Positions 7,591 through 16,191 of a DNA stretch of 51,393 nt are shown piece after piece. The stretch lies in the NCBI GenBank assembly GCA_002254885.1, contig NJDG01000003.1, positions 1 through 51,393 of the forward strand. Direction: 5' to 3'. Numbering within the stretch: position 1 is the first letter of the stretch; each line of letters starts with the position of its first letter. Source of the stretch: Thermoplasmatales archaeon ex4572_165 (GTDB taxonomy: Archaea > Thermoplasmatota > E2 > DHVEG-1). The notes under the pieces are model-generated. The model saw only the letters and a list, made by a program, of their open reading frames with translations, was not told where the DNA came from and searched no databases. A program made the position numbers and the translations under genes.

Positions 7591-9438
7591 ATGGAATTTA
7601 GATTAGAATCAACAGATGGTCTTGCTCAAAAAGGGATAATACTCCATAATAAATCAAAGATATCAACCCCTAATATCATTTTCACTCCGTATAATGATAT
7701 TTCTCCACCTGATGAAGCATCATTGGTATTAATTGATAAAACAAAAGATTGTTTTAACCCATTTTATCAGATTTCTACAAACAATAAAAAAAAACAAGAT
7801 GAAAATATCCTCTTTACCATCGAAAAACCTCTTTTTTATCCTAAGATCATCCCAAAAAAAATACATGAAACAATCAATGATTCATATTCAATTGATGAAA
7901 AAAGTTCCTTTGTTCTTTCTGGAAAAATCATTGAAAAAGATAAAGAAAAATTGAAAAACATTCAATTATTTATCATAAGTCACGGTCTGCAACTATACAA
8001 TAATCCAGTAGATCTTATTGAATATCTTCAAAAGCTTCGATTGATGATCTCTCCTGATCAACTTATATATTTGCCAGGGGTTGCAAATCCAAGAAACTTA
8101 TCAGTATTGATACATCTAGGCGTGGATCTTATCGATTCGACACAGGCAATTATTGCCGCAAGAGACAAGATCCTATTTTTTCCGGAGGGAAACAAAAAGA
8201 TATCAACATTAAATGTAAATCCATGTCAGTGTCCTATCTGCCTAAAACATAAACATAATCCATCTAAGTTAACATTTAATGATATCTTTCTTCATAATTA
8301 TCAGATGATGATGCAAGAAATGCATACGGTCCATAATGCAATAAAACAAGAATCACTTAGAGAACATGTTTCAATACGGATCAGTAACTCGCCTCATCTC
8401 ACTAGCATCATCAGGTTAGCAGAAATAGATCAGTTTAATATTGTTGAACAGAAAACACCTCGAAATAGAAACACAATCATCCAAGCAACAAATATTGATT
8501 CATTACAAAGACCGGAGATAAAAGGATTTCAACAACGATTGCTCAACCGATATATAAAACCAGAAAATACCTCAATTCTTCTTCTCCTTCCATGTTCAGC
8601 AAAGAAACCATATTCGTTTTCAAAATCCCACAATAAGTTAATAAAAGCAATTCAATCCATACCTAATCATTATTGTATTCATGAACTTATTATAACTTCC
8701 CCTGTTGGCATTGTTCCTCGTGAACTTGAGCTTATGTATCCAGCATCTTCATATGACATTCCAGTAACAGGTAACTGGTTTGAAGATGAACAAAAGATGA
8801 TCATCAATCTTTTACAACAATACTTATTAAAAAATCATTATAATAAAATCATTGTTCATCTTCCTGAACCTTTAAATAAACTCATTACTACCCATATTCC
8901 AAACACATTATCTACAAATATTTCATCTTCGGCAACAACAAAAGACGCACTTGACAACTTAGTATCCACATTAAAAGAGGAAACCATTCAATTTGAAAAA
9001 ATATCAGGTAAACAGCGATTTAAAGATAACATGTTTTCACTTACTAGCTTTCAATTTTCAGAAAAAATATCTAAACAATTACTAAAAAATACAAATATAA
9101 AAGGCAAATATCCTTTCTTAAAAATTATTGATACAAACTATAAACAACTTGGGATGTTAACTGATAAACGTGGGATGATATCCTTAACTCTTGATGGAGC
9201 AGAAAGGATTAGTTCATGTCATCAATTCTATGTTGAAATCTCAAATGATTTCACATTGAAAGGATCAGTATTTTCACCTGGTGTGATTCATGCAGACCCA
9301 TCGATACGAAAAGGAGATGAAGTATTAGTGTTTCAAAATAAGATTCTAAAAGGGGTTGGAGTGGCACAGATGAATGGATCCGATATGATACAGCGCATGA
9401 GTGGAAAAGCAATTGATATCAGACATACAGCAGATTAA
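7591..9438 (+). CDS. arcS: Archaeosine synthase ArcS (TGT-like, PUA domain)
   Basis: ArcS converts preQ0 at position 15 of tRNA to archaeosine or its lysine intermediate. The protein has a degenerate tRNA-guanine transglycosylase-like N-terminal part with a cysteine cluster NPCQCPICLKH (about 210-220), the ArcS-specific motif PCSAKKPYSFSKSH (about 334-347), and a C-terminal PUA RNA-binding domain from about 515 (GMISLTLDGAERI, FSPGVIHADPSIRKGDEV). The PCxxKPYxxSxxH motif separates ArcS from the true TgtA. It starts 57 bases after purH. Presence of ArcS points to a euryarchaeal-type tRNA modification system; the TgtA gene is not in this window. Confidence 0.92.
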   Translation: MEFRLESTDGLAQKGIILHNKSKISTPNIIFTPYNDISPPDEASLVLIDKTKDCFNPFYQISTNNKKKQDENILFTIEKPLFYPKIIPKKIHETINDSYSIDEKSSFVLSGKIIEKDKEKLKNIQLFIISHGLQLYNNPVDLIEYLQKLRLMISPDQLIYLPGVANPRNLSVLIHLGVDLIDSTQAIIAARDKILFFPEGNKKISTLNVNPCQCPICLKHKHNPSKLTFNDIFLHNYQMMMQEMHTVHNAIKQESLREHVSIRISNSPHLTSIIRLAEIDQFNIVEQKTPRNRNTIIQATNIDSLQRPEIKGFQQRLLNRYIKPENTSILLLLPCSAKKPYSFSKSHNKLIKAIQSIPNHYCIHELIITSPVGIVPRELELMYPASSYDIPVTGNWFEDEQKMIINLLQQYLLKNHYNKIIVHLPEPLNKLITTHIPNTLSTNISSSATTKDALDNLVSTLKEETIQFEKISGKQRFKDNMFSLTSFQFSEKISKQLLKNTNIKGKYPFLKIIDTNYKQLGMLTDKRGMISLTLDGAERISSCHQFYVEISNDFTLKGSVFSPGVIHADPSIRKGDEVLVFQNKILKGVGVAQMNGSDMIQRMSGKAIDIRHTAD

Positions 9439-10064
9439 TATTCTTTCAATCGTTTTTCTCTTCCACAATATGGACATGAAAAAACCTTTAATTTTGGATA
9501 AATATCAGTACCCTCCGCCCAGATTTTTAAGCTTTCGCCACAATACAAACATTTAAACAAAACATTTTTTGATTTTTTCTCGGGTATCAACCCTATTGTT
9601 TTTGGAGGTGAAGAGCTAATTTTTCCAAGATGTCCACAATCCGGACATGTAATGATTGTTTCTCCTTTCGTATTATACATAGATTCTTTTATTGCAAATA
9701 TTCCTTTACAAGATGGACACTGAAAATGATATAGACCTCCATATAATGTTTTTGTAAAGGTCTTTATATAATTTTCTTTAAATGTAAAACGATTTGATGA
9801 CAATAAAAAAATAATAAAGGCAGCTCCAAATAAAATCATATATAATATAAAAATAAGAGAAGGCACATTGACATTCATTAAAATATCAAATATTGATAAA
9901 AGAAAAACAAGGAAACTAAATATTAATAGAAAAATGAAGGAAAAAAACCAAATGTTCTTTATGTTGTCTCCCTCCGCACCCCATACCATGAAAAAAGAAA
10001 TAAAATACAAAATAACAGAAATGATATAGAAAGATACATTTGTTTTTCGCTTAGTTTGTACCAT
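9435..10064 (-). CDS. Membrane protein with C-terminal zinc-ribbon pairs
   Basis: The N-terminal half holds four hydrophobic helices (about residues 10-27, 38-60, 66-88 region) and the C-terminal half holds four CxxC knuckles: CPSC, CPDC, CLYC and CPYC, which would form two zinc ribbons on the cytosolic side. I do not recognise the family. Its last four bases overlap the end of arcS on the other strand. Its 5' end overlaps the upstream membrane gene by 106 bases in another frame, and hydrophobic segments are encoded by both frames there, so either its start lies further in (an ATG at 9989) or the two form one frameshifted gene. Confidence 0.6.
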   Translation of the reverse strand: MVQTKRKTNVSFYIISVILYFISFFMVWGAEGDNIKNIWFFSFIFLLIFSFLVFLLSIFDILMNVNVPSLIFILYMILFGAAFIIFLLSSNRFTFKENYIKTFTKTLYGGLYHFQCPSCKGIFAIKESMYNTKGETIITCPDCGHLGKISSSPPKTIGLIPEKKSKNVLFKCLYCGESLKIWAEGTDIYPKLKVFSCPYCGREKRLKEY

Positions 10065-10621
10065 CCATTTTCTATAATGTTATTTTTTAAAGGGTTTGTA
10101 TTCATCCTATATTCTTCTAGATTTGTGTATCCATCATTATCACTATCAATATATGCATCATCTGAGTTTTCAATATTAAAACCAAATTTTTCCTCCCATT
10201 CATCAGGTAACATATCACTATCTTTATCTAGATAAGAAGAAGAAATCCAAAAAGAATACAGTGAACTCTGAAACAATCCCTCTTTTTTGGTATCAAGATT
10301 TATAAAAAAATAATATTTTCCCAAATCCTGAAAATTAACTTGAAAAACGTATTTTCCATCCAAACAATAATCCATTGGGGCCTCGATTACTGAGCCATTA
10401 GGGACTGTAATCACAATTCTTACCGATTGTATATCCATAACAGGGTATATAATTGAAGTAAAAATACAAGATTTTCCTGGCATTTGTACCGTTGGATTAA
10501 CTTCGATGAAATCGAATCTATCACATTCTGAATCAAAATAAGTAATTGGAATTCCCATTATTGAAGGAACTAAAACAATAATAATTAATAAACATGATAT
10601 TACCAATTGGAAAACGTGCAT
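9959..10621 (-). CDS. Secreted, anchored protein with calcium-binding EF-hand/thrombospondin type 3-like repeats
   Basis: From the ATG at 10621 the protein has a signal-type helix (MHVFQLVISCLLIIIVLVP), an extracellular beta domain of about 110 residues, two DxDxDxxxxxxE repeats (DKDSDMLPDEWEEKFGF and DSDNDGYTNLEEYRMNTNP) typical of calcium-binding surface proteins, and a C-terminal membrane helix followed by a short basic tail. A TTG at 10657 could extend it but has no support. The repeat type recurs in the lipoprotein at 33.9-34.8 kb. It is probably co-expressed with the overlapping zinc-ribbon membrane protein downstream. Confidence 0.65.
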   Translation of the reverse strand: MHVFQLVISCLLIIIVLVPSIMGIPITYFDSECDRFDFIEVNPTVQMPGKSCIFTSIIYPVMDIQSVRIVITVPNGSVIEAPMDYCLDGKYVFQVNFQDLGKYYFFINLDTKKEGLFQSSLYSFWISSSYLDKDSDMLPDEWEEKFGFNIENSDDAYIDSDNDGYTNLEEYRMNTNPLKNNIIENGWYKLSEKQMYLSISFLLFCILFLFSWYGVRRETT

Positions 10622-10764
10622 ATGAGATGGAAACCCCCCTTTTTTTAGGAATACCAAATCAACACCAATCTTTTCAAATATCGCTGCTTATATTTCATTT
10701 TATCGATTTTTGAAAAAAATTGAAACATATTGTCCATATAAAAAAACCCCAACTTCAAACATAA

Positions 10765-10773
10765 ATTATAAAA
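10765..10773 (+). promoter_or_regulatory. TATA box of the gamma-carbonic anhydrase gene
   Basis: ATTATAAAA ends 28 bases before the ATG at 10801, the spacing expected when an archaeal transcript starts at or next to the start codon (leaderless or nearly so). Confidence 0.5.
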
Positions 10774-10800
10774 CCATATCTAAAATACATCTCCCTTCAT

Positions 10801-11322
10801 ATGAAACCAGAAAAACTTGATATCCATTCTTCAACATACATTGATGAAACAGCAGTTATCATAGGAAATGTCTCAATTGGAAAACATTGTGGGATTTATC
10901 CGCAGGCAGTAATACGTGGGGATCAAAATACTATTACCATTCAAGATGGATCCAATGTTCAAGATTGCTGTATTATTCATGTTGATGATAACCACCCAAC
11001 AGTGATTGGGAAAAAGGTTTCCCTTGGACATGGTTCAATTGTTCACGGTGCAACCATTGAAGACACATGTATAATTGGTATGCATGCAACAATATTAAAT
11101 GGAGCAATTGTAAAGAAAGGATCAATAATCGGCGCTAATTCTGTTGTTACATCAAATTCAATTATCTCTGAAAATAGCCTTGTCCTTGGCATACCTGGAA
11201 AAGTAATCAAACAAGATGAATCATATAGAGATCAAGCTATAAAAAATGCAGAAACCTATATTCATCTAACCAAACAATATCTAAACAAACAGTACCCTCG
11301 TTTTACTCACAAAAAAGATTAA
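10801..11322 (+). CDS. Gamma-class carbonic anhydrase family protein
   Basis: A left-handed beta-helix protein made of hexapeptide repeats (for example IGNVSIG, IGKKVSLG, IIGMHATILNGAIV). The three zinc-ligand histidines of gamma-carbonic anhydrases are in place: His60 in CIIHVDD, His77 in LGHGS and His82 in VHGATI. At 173 residues it corresponds to the short CamH/YrdA branch, which lacks the acidic proton-shuttle loop of Cam. Carbon dioxide hydration is therefore plausible but not certain, since many short members show no measured activity. It stands alone between surface-protein genes and the dehydratase pair. Confidence 0.85.
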   Translation: MKPEKLDIHSSTYIDETAVIIGNVSIGKHCGIYPQAVIRGDQNTITIQDGSNVQDCCIIHVDDNHPTVIGKKVSLGHGSIVHGATIEDTCIIGMHATILNGAIVKKGSIIGANSVVTSNSIISENSLVLGIPGKVIKQDESYRDQAIKNAETYIHLTKQYLNKQYPRFTHKKD

Positions 11323-11343
11323 TATGTCGGCTGTTTAACTTCC

Positions 11344-11826
11344 CTATTGTTCCTTTAATTTATTCCTTGTATAATTCAATAATCCACCTGCATCTTGAAT
11401 CGCAAGAATCTCCGAAGGGAGAGTTGGAAACGAAAATGTCTTATCATTTATCATGATGATGCCTTTTTCAATATCTAATGTAACTTCATCATTAGATTGA
11501 TATGATTCAACAGCGTCCGATGATTCAATTAGTAATAATCCCTGATTTATTGCAGATCGATAGAAAATACGAGCAAAACTTTTTGCAACAACTGCCTGTA
11601 TTCCAACTGCTTTTAATCCCACAACAGGTTGCTCCCGAGAACTTCCACAACCAAAGTTTTTTCCTCCAAATATGATGTCACCTTTTTTTACCTTACCTGA
11701 AAAAGTTGGATCTAAATCTTCAAGTAAATGTGGTTTGATCTCCTCAGCAGTTGAACAAGTATACGTATATTTCCCTGGAAAAAGCATATCTGTATTGATA
11801 TCATCTCCATATTTCCAAACATTCAT
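11344..11826 (-). CDS. leuD: 3-isopropylmalate/homoaconitate dehydratase small subunit
   Basis: The swivelling small subunit of a two-subunit aconitase-family hydro-lyase. The hallmark GDDINTDMLFPGKY leads into the substrate-discriminating loop, here Y20-T-Y-T, and FGGKNFGCGSSREQPV and IFYRSAINQGL follow. Isopropylmalate isomerases usually have YLV(Y/M) in this loop and methanogen homoaconitases YLRT, so YTYT leaves the substrate open. The start overlaps the stop of the large subunit by one base. Neither leuA nor leuB is nearby. Confidence 0.85.
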   Translation of the reverse strand: MNVWKYGDDINTDMLFPGKYTYTCSTAEEIKPHLLEDLDPTFSGKVKKGDIIFGGKNFGCGSSREQPVVGLKAVGIQAVVAKSFARIFYRSAINQGLLLIESSDAVESYQSNDEVTLDIEKGIIMINDKTFSFPTLPSEILAIQDAGGLLNYTRNKLKEQ

Positions 11827-13091
11827 TATTCTATCACCTCTCTTGGATCTGTAATTGTTTGATTTAACGCTGTTGCTGCAACTGTTGCAGGACTTGCAAG
11901 ATAAATTTCAGCATCTTTTGAGCCCATTCTTCCTTTAAAGTTTCGATTAGCTGTGCTTAAACAGCGTTCACCAGGCGATAATACTCCTTGATGAGCACCA
12001 AGACATGGACCACAGCCTGGTGGAAGAACCATACCTCCTGAATCAACAAGAACTTGAATGATGCCTTTCTGCATTGCTTCCTGAAAAATTTGTTTTGAAG
12101 CAGGAATAATCAATAAACGAACATTTTTATGAATCTTTTTTCCTTTTAAAATCGATGCAGCGATTTCTAAATCAGATAGTCGACCATTGGTACAGGTACC
12201 AATAAGACATTGATGAATTTCAATATCTTCTAATTGATCAGCCGGTTTTACATTATCGACCGTATGTGGACATGCAACCATTGGAACCACGTTATTAAGA
12301 TCATAATCTAATGTTTGCATATATGATGCACCTAGATCAGGAATTACCGGACTATATGCTGATTCATTCACACCAATGGATTTCAAATACTGTTTTGTTA
12401 TGTCATCAACAAAGAAAACTGAGTTTTTTGCACCCATTTCAACACCCATATTTGCAATTGTAAACCGATCATCTACTGAAAACTGTTCAACCTCTCCATG
12501 ATATTCAACAGAGCAATAGGTCGCACCAGATGCAGAGATATCACCTATTATATGTAAAATAACATCTTTTGCATAGACTCCTTTTGAGAGACTACCTTTA
12601 ATATGGACTTTGATGCTTTGAGGCACCTTTAACCATGTTTGACCTGTAAGCATTAGTGATGCAGCTTCTGTTCTATCAATACCAGATGAAAAGGAACCAA
12701 CGGCACCATATGAACAAGTATGAGAATCAGAACCAAGAAGCAACTTCCCTGGAAGAGCAAGCCCTTTTTCCACAACTACCTGATGACAAACTCCTTCTCC
12801 AACATCATAGAAATGTTTTATATCATGTTTTGCGACAAATTCACGGATTTTTTTATGATTTATCGCTGTTTTTTCAGATGCAGCAGGAATCACATGATCT
12901 AGGACAATAATTGAAAGATTCTTTGAGTAAACACCATATTTATTCAATTCTTCATCGACTTTTTGAATGATTGCTGCGGTGTTATCATGAGTGAGAAGAT
13001 GAGCTGGTTGAACCGTAACAATCTGTCCAGGTATCGTTTCTTTTTCATTAGCGTAATTTGCAAGTATTTTTTCAGCAAAAGTCATTTCCAT
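11826..13091 (-). CDS. leuC: 3-isopropylmalate/homoaconitate dehydratase large subunit
   Basis: The 4Fe-4S catalytic subunit. Cluster cysteines are in IGTCTNGRLSDL and LPPGCGPCLGAH, and LLGSDSHTCSYGAVGSF and TANRNFKGRMGS are family signatures. Together with the small subunit it isomerises 2-isopropylmalate to 3-isopropylmalate, or a longer homologue. I place the start at the ATG at 13091, five bases after a GGGTGA ribosome-binding sequence; a GTG at 13100 and an ATG at 13085 are alternatives. The upstream region is shared with the divergent pilin-like gene. Confidence 0.92.
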   Translation of the reverse strand: MEMTFAEKILANYANEKETIPGQIVTVQPAHLLTHDNTAAIIQKVDEELNKYGVYSKNLSIIVLDHVIPAASEKTAINHKKIREFVAKHDIKHFYDVGEGVCHQVVVEKGLALPGKLLLGSDSHTCSYGAVGSFSSGIDRTEAASLMLTGQTWLKVPQSIKVHIKGSLSKGVYAKDVILHIIGDISASGATYCSVEYHGEVEQFSVDDRFTIANMGVEMGAKNSVFFVDDITKQYLKSIGVNESAYSPVIPDLGASYMQTLDYDLNNVVPMVACPHTVDNVKPADQLEDIEIHQCLIGTCTNGRLSDLEIAASILKGKKIHKNVRLLIIPASKQIFQEAMQKGIIQVLVDSGGMVLPPGCGPCLGAHQGVLSPGERCLSTANRNFKGRMGSKDAEIYLASPATVAATALNQTITDPREVIE

Positions 13092-13197
13092 ATTTTTCAC
13101 CCTTTAATCATTAATGTATACTAAATTACAAAACGAAACAAATTGAATATTTTAAACTTTTACATCAACCATGAAAAAGAAAAGAAACTTGAGAAAT

Positions 13198-13207
13198 ACA
13201 TATAAAT
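13198..13207 (+). promoter_or_regulatory. TATA box of the pilin-like gene
   Basis: ACATATAAAT ends 26 bases before the GTG at 13234. This is the spacing of a leaderless archaeal transcript and supports the GTG as the start codon. Confidence 0.45.
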
Positions 13208-13233
13208 GAGCAAACATATCAGTTTTTACAATT

Positions 13234-14100
13234 GTGGATGGTGATGAAAACATTAAATTAAAAAAAATTTATCTATCTAATGATGCAGTAGCAGGAGTCA
13301 TTGAAGCCTTGCTGTTAGTTGCACTTTTTTCCATTGTACTTTCAACAGTTCAACTAGTTTATATCCCTGACATCATGGAACAAAGAGAGGTTGAACATAT
13401 GGATGAAGTTGAAAACCAATTTTCTTATTTGAAATCAATTATTGATCTGCAATCTTCACTGAAACAGAATATTACTATTTCATGCCCACTCACATTAGGA
13501 AGTCGTGAACTCCCGTATCTTGTTACTGCAAGAGCGTTTGGTCAAATTGATATTATCGATGGGGGTAATAGTGAGATTGATACAGATTCTGTTTCAAATA
13601 TCCCATTAACATCAGTTAAATATCAGGCTAGTAATTCATATTTCTTAAAACAAGATTATATTCTAGAAGGAGGAGGGCTCATCATTAAACAACATGATGG
13701 TGAAAGCATGAGAATCGAACCATCAATGAACTATCAAAATGAATCAGGGAACATTAAGATATTCTGGTCATTACCTGAATTCAATGGCTTTGCTGGAAAA
13801 AATTCTACAAGTGGATTTAAAAGTTGTTATATTCGTTGTAATTACTCATCTAATGAAGATTTTGCTCCTGCGACTAACTATACATATATTTATACTGAAT
13901 ACTTAGATGCTTGGAATAATTCACTTAATCAACTTTTTGAAGAACCAATTCAAAACAATTATATGACTATTGAGAAAAAACCCATCTCAGACCCTACTTA
14001 CGTTGAAATAAAAGAAGGAACCGCAGGTAGTATTGAAATATATATTATGAAAACAAAGATTATGATGCAAATTGGTCCAGGTATTGTTATTCAATCTTGA
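13234..14100 (+). CDS. Type IV pilin-like secreted protein, N-terminal membrane helix
   Basis: A short charged leader (DENIKLKK) is followed by SNDAVAGVIEALLLVALFSI, which strongly resembles the conserved N-terminal core of archaeal type IV pilin-like proteins (AVSPVIG-like start, then a long hydrophobic helix). The remaining 230 residues are a beta-rich extracellular domain with several N-glycosylation sequons (NIT, NES, NST, NYS, NYT). A clear class III signal peptidase site is not obvious. The GTG start fits a TATA box 26 bases upstream. It precedes two KaiC-like ATPases, a pattern reminiscent of archaellum or pilus loci, where FlaH is KaiC-like. Confidence 0.65.
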   Translation: MDGDENIKLKKIYLSNDAVAGVIEALLLVALFSIVLSTVQLVYIPDIMEQREVEHMDEVENQFSYLKSIIDLQSSLKQNITISCPLTLGSRELPYLVTARAFGQIDIIDGGNSEIDTDSVSNIPLTSVKYQASNSYFLKQDYILEGGGLIIKQHDGESMRIEPSMNYQNESGNIKIFWSLPEFNGFAGKNSTSGFKSCYIRCNYSSNEDFAPATNYTYIYTEYLDAWNNSLNQLFEEPIQNNYMTIEKKPISDPTYVEIKEGTAGSIEIYIMKTKIMMQIGPGIVIQS

Positions 14101-14194
14101 TAATGGTTAGACTAATATTTTCATATGTCTTGTCTCTAACAAATAGGTAAACTTATTTATTTGCTTTTGATATCACCATTTGATCTTAACGATT

Positions 14195-14968
14195 ATGAAT
14201 GAAATGGAATTAAATCAGGTACGGCACCCAAAAAAACAGGCATTACAAACAAATATCTCTGGATTTGATGCATTATTCAATGACGGAGGCATACCAACAG
14301 GAAGTACTGTACTTATTGCAGGTAGTACAGGTACCGGTAAAAGTACATTATGCAGACAAATATGTTATAATGCCTTAAAGTCTGGATCTCGTTGTATGTA
14401 TGTGAGTTTTGAGGAAAGTAAACAACAGATCATGGAAAGTATGCAATCATTTGGATGGAATGTATCAGAGTTTGTTGAATCGGGTCAATTTGTTATCCAA
14501 AATATTAACCCACTTGATATACTTAGAATGAAATTTGGATCTCTTGGCGGATCTGGCTCTGCAACTGAGCTTTCATCTAAGGTAAAACCACTTGTTATTC
14601 CTACTGAGTTAAATCCTGAGATTATTGTTGTTGATTCATTAAGTGCTATTATTGCAGCATCTCTAACAAAAGAGAAAAATTATCGTGTTTATCTTCAGCA
14701 GCTATTTTCCTTTTTTAAAGATACCAAGGCAACCTCTTTACTTGTTACTGAAACGGGTCCAATTCCAATCCGTTTTAGCGAAAGCGGAATAGAAGAATTT
14801 CTTGCAGATGGTATTATTGTTCTTTACAATATTCAAAAAACTGAGGGGAAAGTCAACGCTCTTGAAGTATTAAAAATGAGATATGGACAACATTCAAAAC
14901 ATATTGTTGAAATGAATATTACTCAAAATGGCATTGAAGTGTTTCCTGATAGAAACATTACAATTTAA
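14195..14968 (+). CDS. KaiC-like RecA-family ATPase, catalytic glutamates present
   Basis: A single KaiC/RadA-type domain with Walker A GSTGTGKST at residues 43-51, the paired glutamates of the family in YVSFEESKQQI, Walker B EIIVVDSLSAII, and the C-terminal FSESGIEEFLADGIIVLY and LKMRYGQHSK typical of archaeal KaiC homologues. The ATG at 14195 is preferred over a TTG at 14180. Such single-domain proteins occur in many archaea, often near signalling or surface-appendage genes; individual roles are mostly unknown. A second, more divergent paralogue lies 430 bases downstream. Confidence 0.85.
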   Translation: MNEMELNQVRHPKKQALQTNISGFDALFNDGGIPTGSTVLIAGSTGTGKSTLCRQICYNALKSGSRCMYVSFEESKQQIMESMQSFGWNVSEFVESGQFVIQNINPLDILRMKFGSLGGSGSATELSSKVKPLVIPTELNPEIIVVDSLSAIIAASLTKEKNYRVYLQQLFSFFKDTKATSLLVTETGPIPIRFSESGIEEFLADGIIVLYNIQKTEGKVNALEVLKMRYGQHSKHIVEMNITQNGIEVFPDRNITI

Positions 14969-14975
14969 GATTAAT

Positions 14976-15209
14976 TTATTTTCCTAAAAAACGAAAGGGC
15001 TTGGCATTTGTTTTTAATTTCTTTGCACCATATTTAATGATGTTCTCTTCGATTTGTTTCACTTGAATTCTTGATAAACCTGCACGTTTTAATATAAGCT
15101 TATCTTGTTGATTGTAGACAAAGATAGTTCCATCTTCTGGAGATGAAACAGATTTGTATACTTCTCCGTTTTGTAGCCAGAACCATATGTTTTGGGGTTT
15201 TTTATCCAT
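14976..15209 (-). CDS. Conserved-looking 77-residue protein, unknown function
   Basis: The protein begins MDKKPQNIWFWLQNGEVYKS, contains a small beta-rich first half with aromatic residues, and ends in a basic helical region (KKLKTNAKPFRFLGK). I do not recognise it. It lies on the opposite strand between the two KaiC-like genes, with its stop seven bases from the end of the first. A stretch of GAGTAA before the ATG may serve ribosome binding. Confidence 0.5.
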   Translation of the reverse strand: MDKKPQNIWFWLQNGEVYKSVSSPEDGTIFVYNQQDKLILKRAGLSRIQVKQIEENIIKYGAKKLKTNAKPFRFLGK

Positions 15210-15300
15210 TTTATTACTCCTAACCCTTTTTTATATATTATTTTTATTTTATATAGTATATATAATTTTCTTTTTCTTTAACGATTTCCTCCACAAAACC

Positions 15301-15309
15301 TTAAATATA
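15301..15309 (+). promoter_or_regulatory. TATA-like element before the second KaiC-like gene
   Basis: TTAAATATA, preceded by purine/C-rich CACAAAACC, lies about 92 bases before the ATG at 15401. It would give a leader of some 65 bases. The surrounding 190-base intergenic region is extremely AT-rich and holds no gene I can see. Confidence 0.35.
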
Positions 15310-15400
15310 ATAAATAGAGAAGAAATATAATTATAAAAATTACAAGAAAAAAAACCGAAAGATTAACATACATCATGTTGGATAGTATATCACCCGTGGG

Positions 15401-16177
15401 ATGAAGATGCAAGAGGAAACATATCAATCAGAAAAATTTATAATAGTTAAAACAGGCGTAAATGGCCTTGATGATCTTATCGAAGGAGGCTTTCCAGAAA
15501 AATCAATTACCCTTGTCTCAGGATCACCAGGAGCCGGTAAAAGTATTCTCTGTTTCCAATTCATATATGAAGGAGTCAATAATGGAGAAAATGTGCTTTA
15601 TCTTACTTTGGATAAAAGAGAAGAAGGAATCCTGCTCCAAGCAAAAAAACTTGGATATGATTTTCAACCAGCAATCGAGAATGGGCAAGCCACATTTCGC
15701 TATCTAAATATTAATAAAAAACTTGTTTATGAAACTATGAGCAACGAAATTTTATCTGGAAAATATGATAGAATTGTTCTTGATTCAATCACACCGCTCT
15801 CAGAAATGCCATTATTTTTAGCCGATACACAGAACAATATGAATGGATCCGGATATAGCTTTGTAGATACAGAAAATCAATCAACAGGTTTATCAGGACC
15901 TGTGCAACGAAAACATATCCTTTTTATCATGAATGCATTAGAATCATCTGAGGCAACAACCATAATAACATCAGAGTTATCATTAAGTTCATCAAACCTT
16001 TCAAGAGATGGAATTTCTGAATTTCTTGCAGATGGAGTCATTCTTTTAAAAGCAGATCCCACAATGGATCGAAGAAAACTCTCTATTTTTAAAATGAGAA
16101 ATACAAAACATACACTAAAACCACAAGACATTCAAATAAATGAAAATGGAATTACACTTGTAAGAAAAACCATGTAA
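15401..16177 (+). CDS. KaiC-like RecA-family ATPase with altered catalytic position
   Basis: Walker A is GSPGAGKS at residues 41-48 and Walker B is RIVLDSI at about 124-130, followed by the family's FLADGVILLK and KMRNTKHTLKP. Where active paralogues have the catalytic pair FEE after the second strand, this protein reads LTLDKREEG, so the two glutamates are shifted or replaced by Asp-Lys. ATP binding is likely; hydrolysis is less certain. That recalls FlaH, the KaiC-like archaellum protein. Function and partner are unknown; the pilin-like gene and the first paralogue upstream are the natural candidates. Confidence 0.82.
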   Translation: MKMQEETYQSEKFIIVKTGVNGLDDLIEGGFPEKSITLVSGSPGAGKSILCFQFIYEGVNNGENVLYLTLDKREEGILLQAKKLGYDFQPAIENGQATFRYLNINKKLVYETMSNEILSGKYDRIVLDSITPLSEMPLFLADTQNNMNGSGYSFVDTENQSTGLSGPVQRKHILFIMNALESSEATTIITSELSLSSSNLSRDGISEFLADGVILLKADPTMDRRKLSIFKMRNTKHTLKPQDIQINENGITLVRKTM

Positions 16178-16191
16178 TATAATGATTTATC

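Noticed and set aside
15210-15400. AT-rich intergenic stretch as a replication origin
   Set aside because: No origin-recognition-box repeats and no cdc6/orc gene nearby; ordinary promoter DNA explains it.
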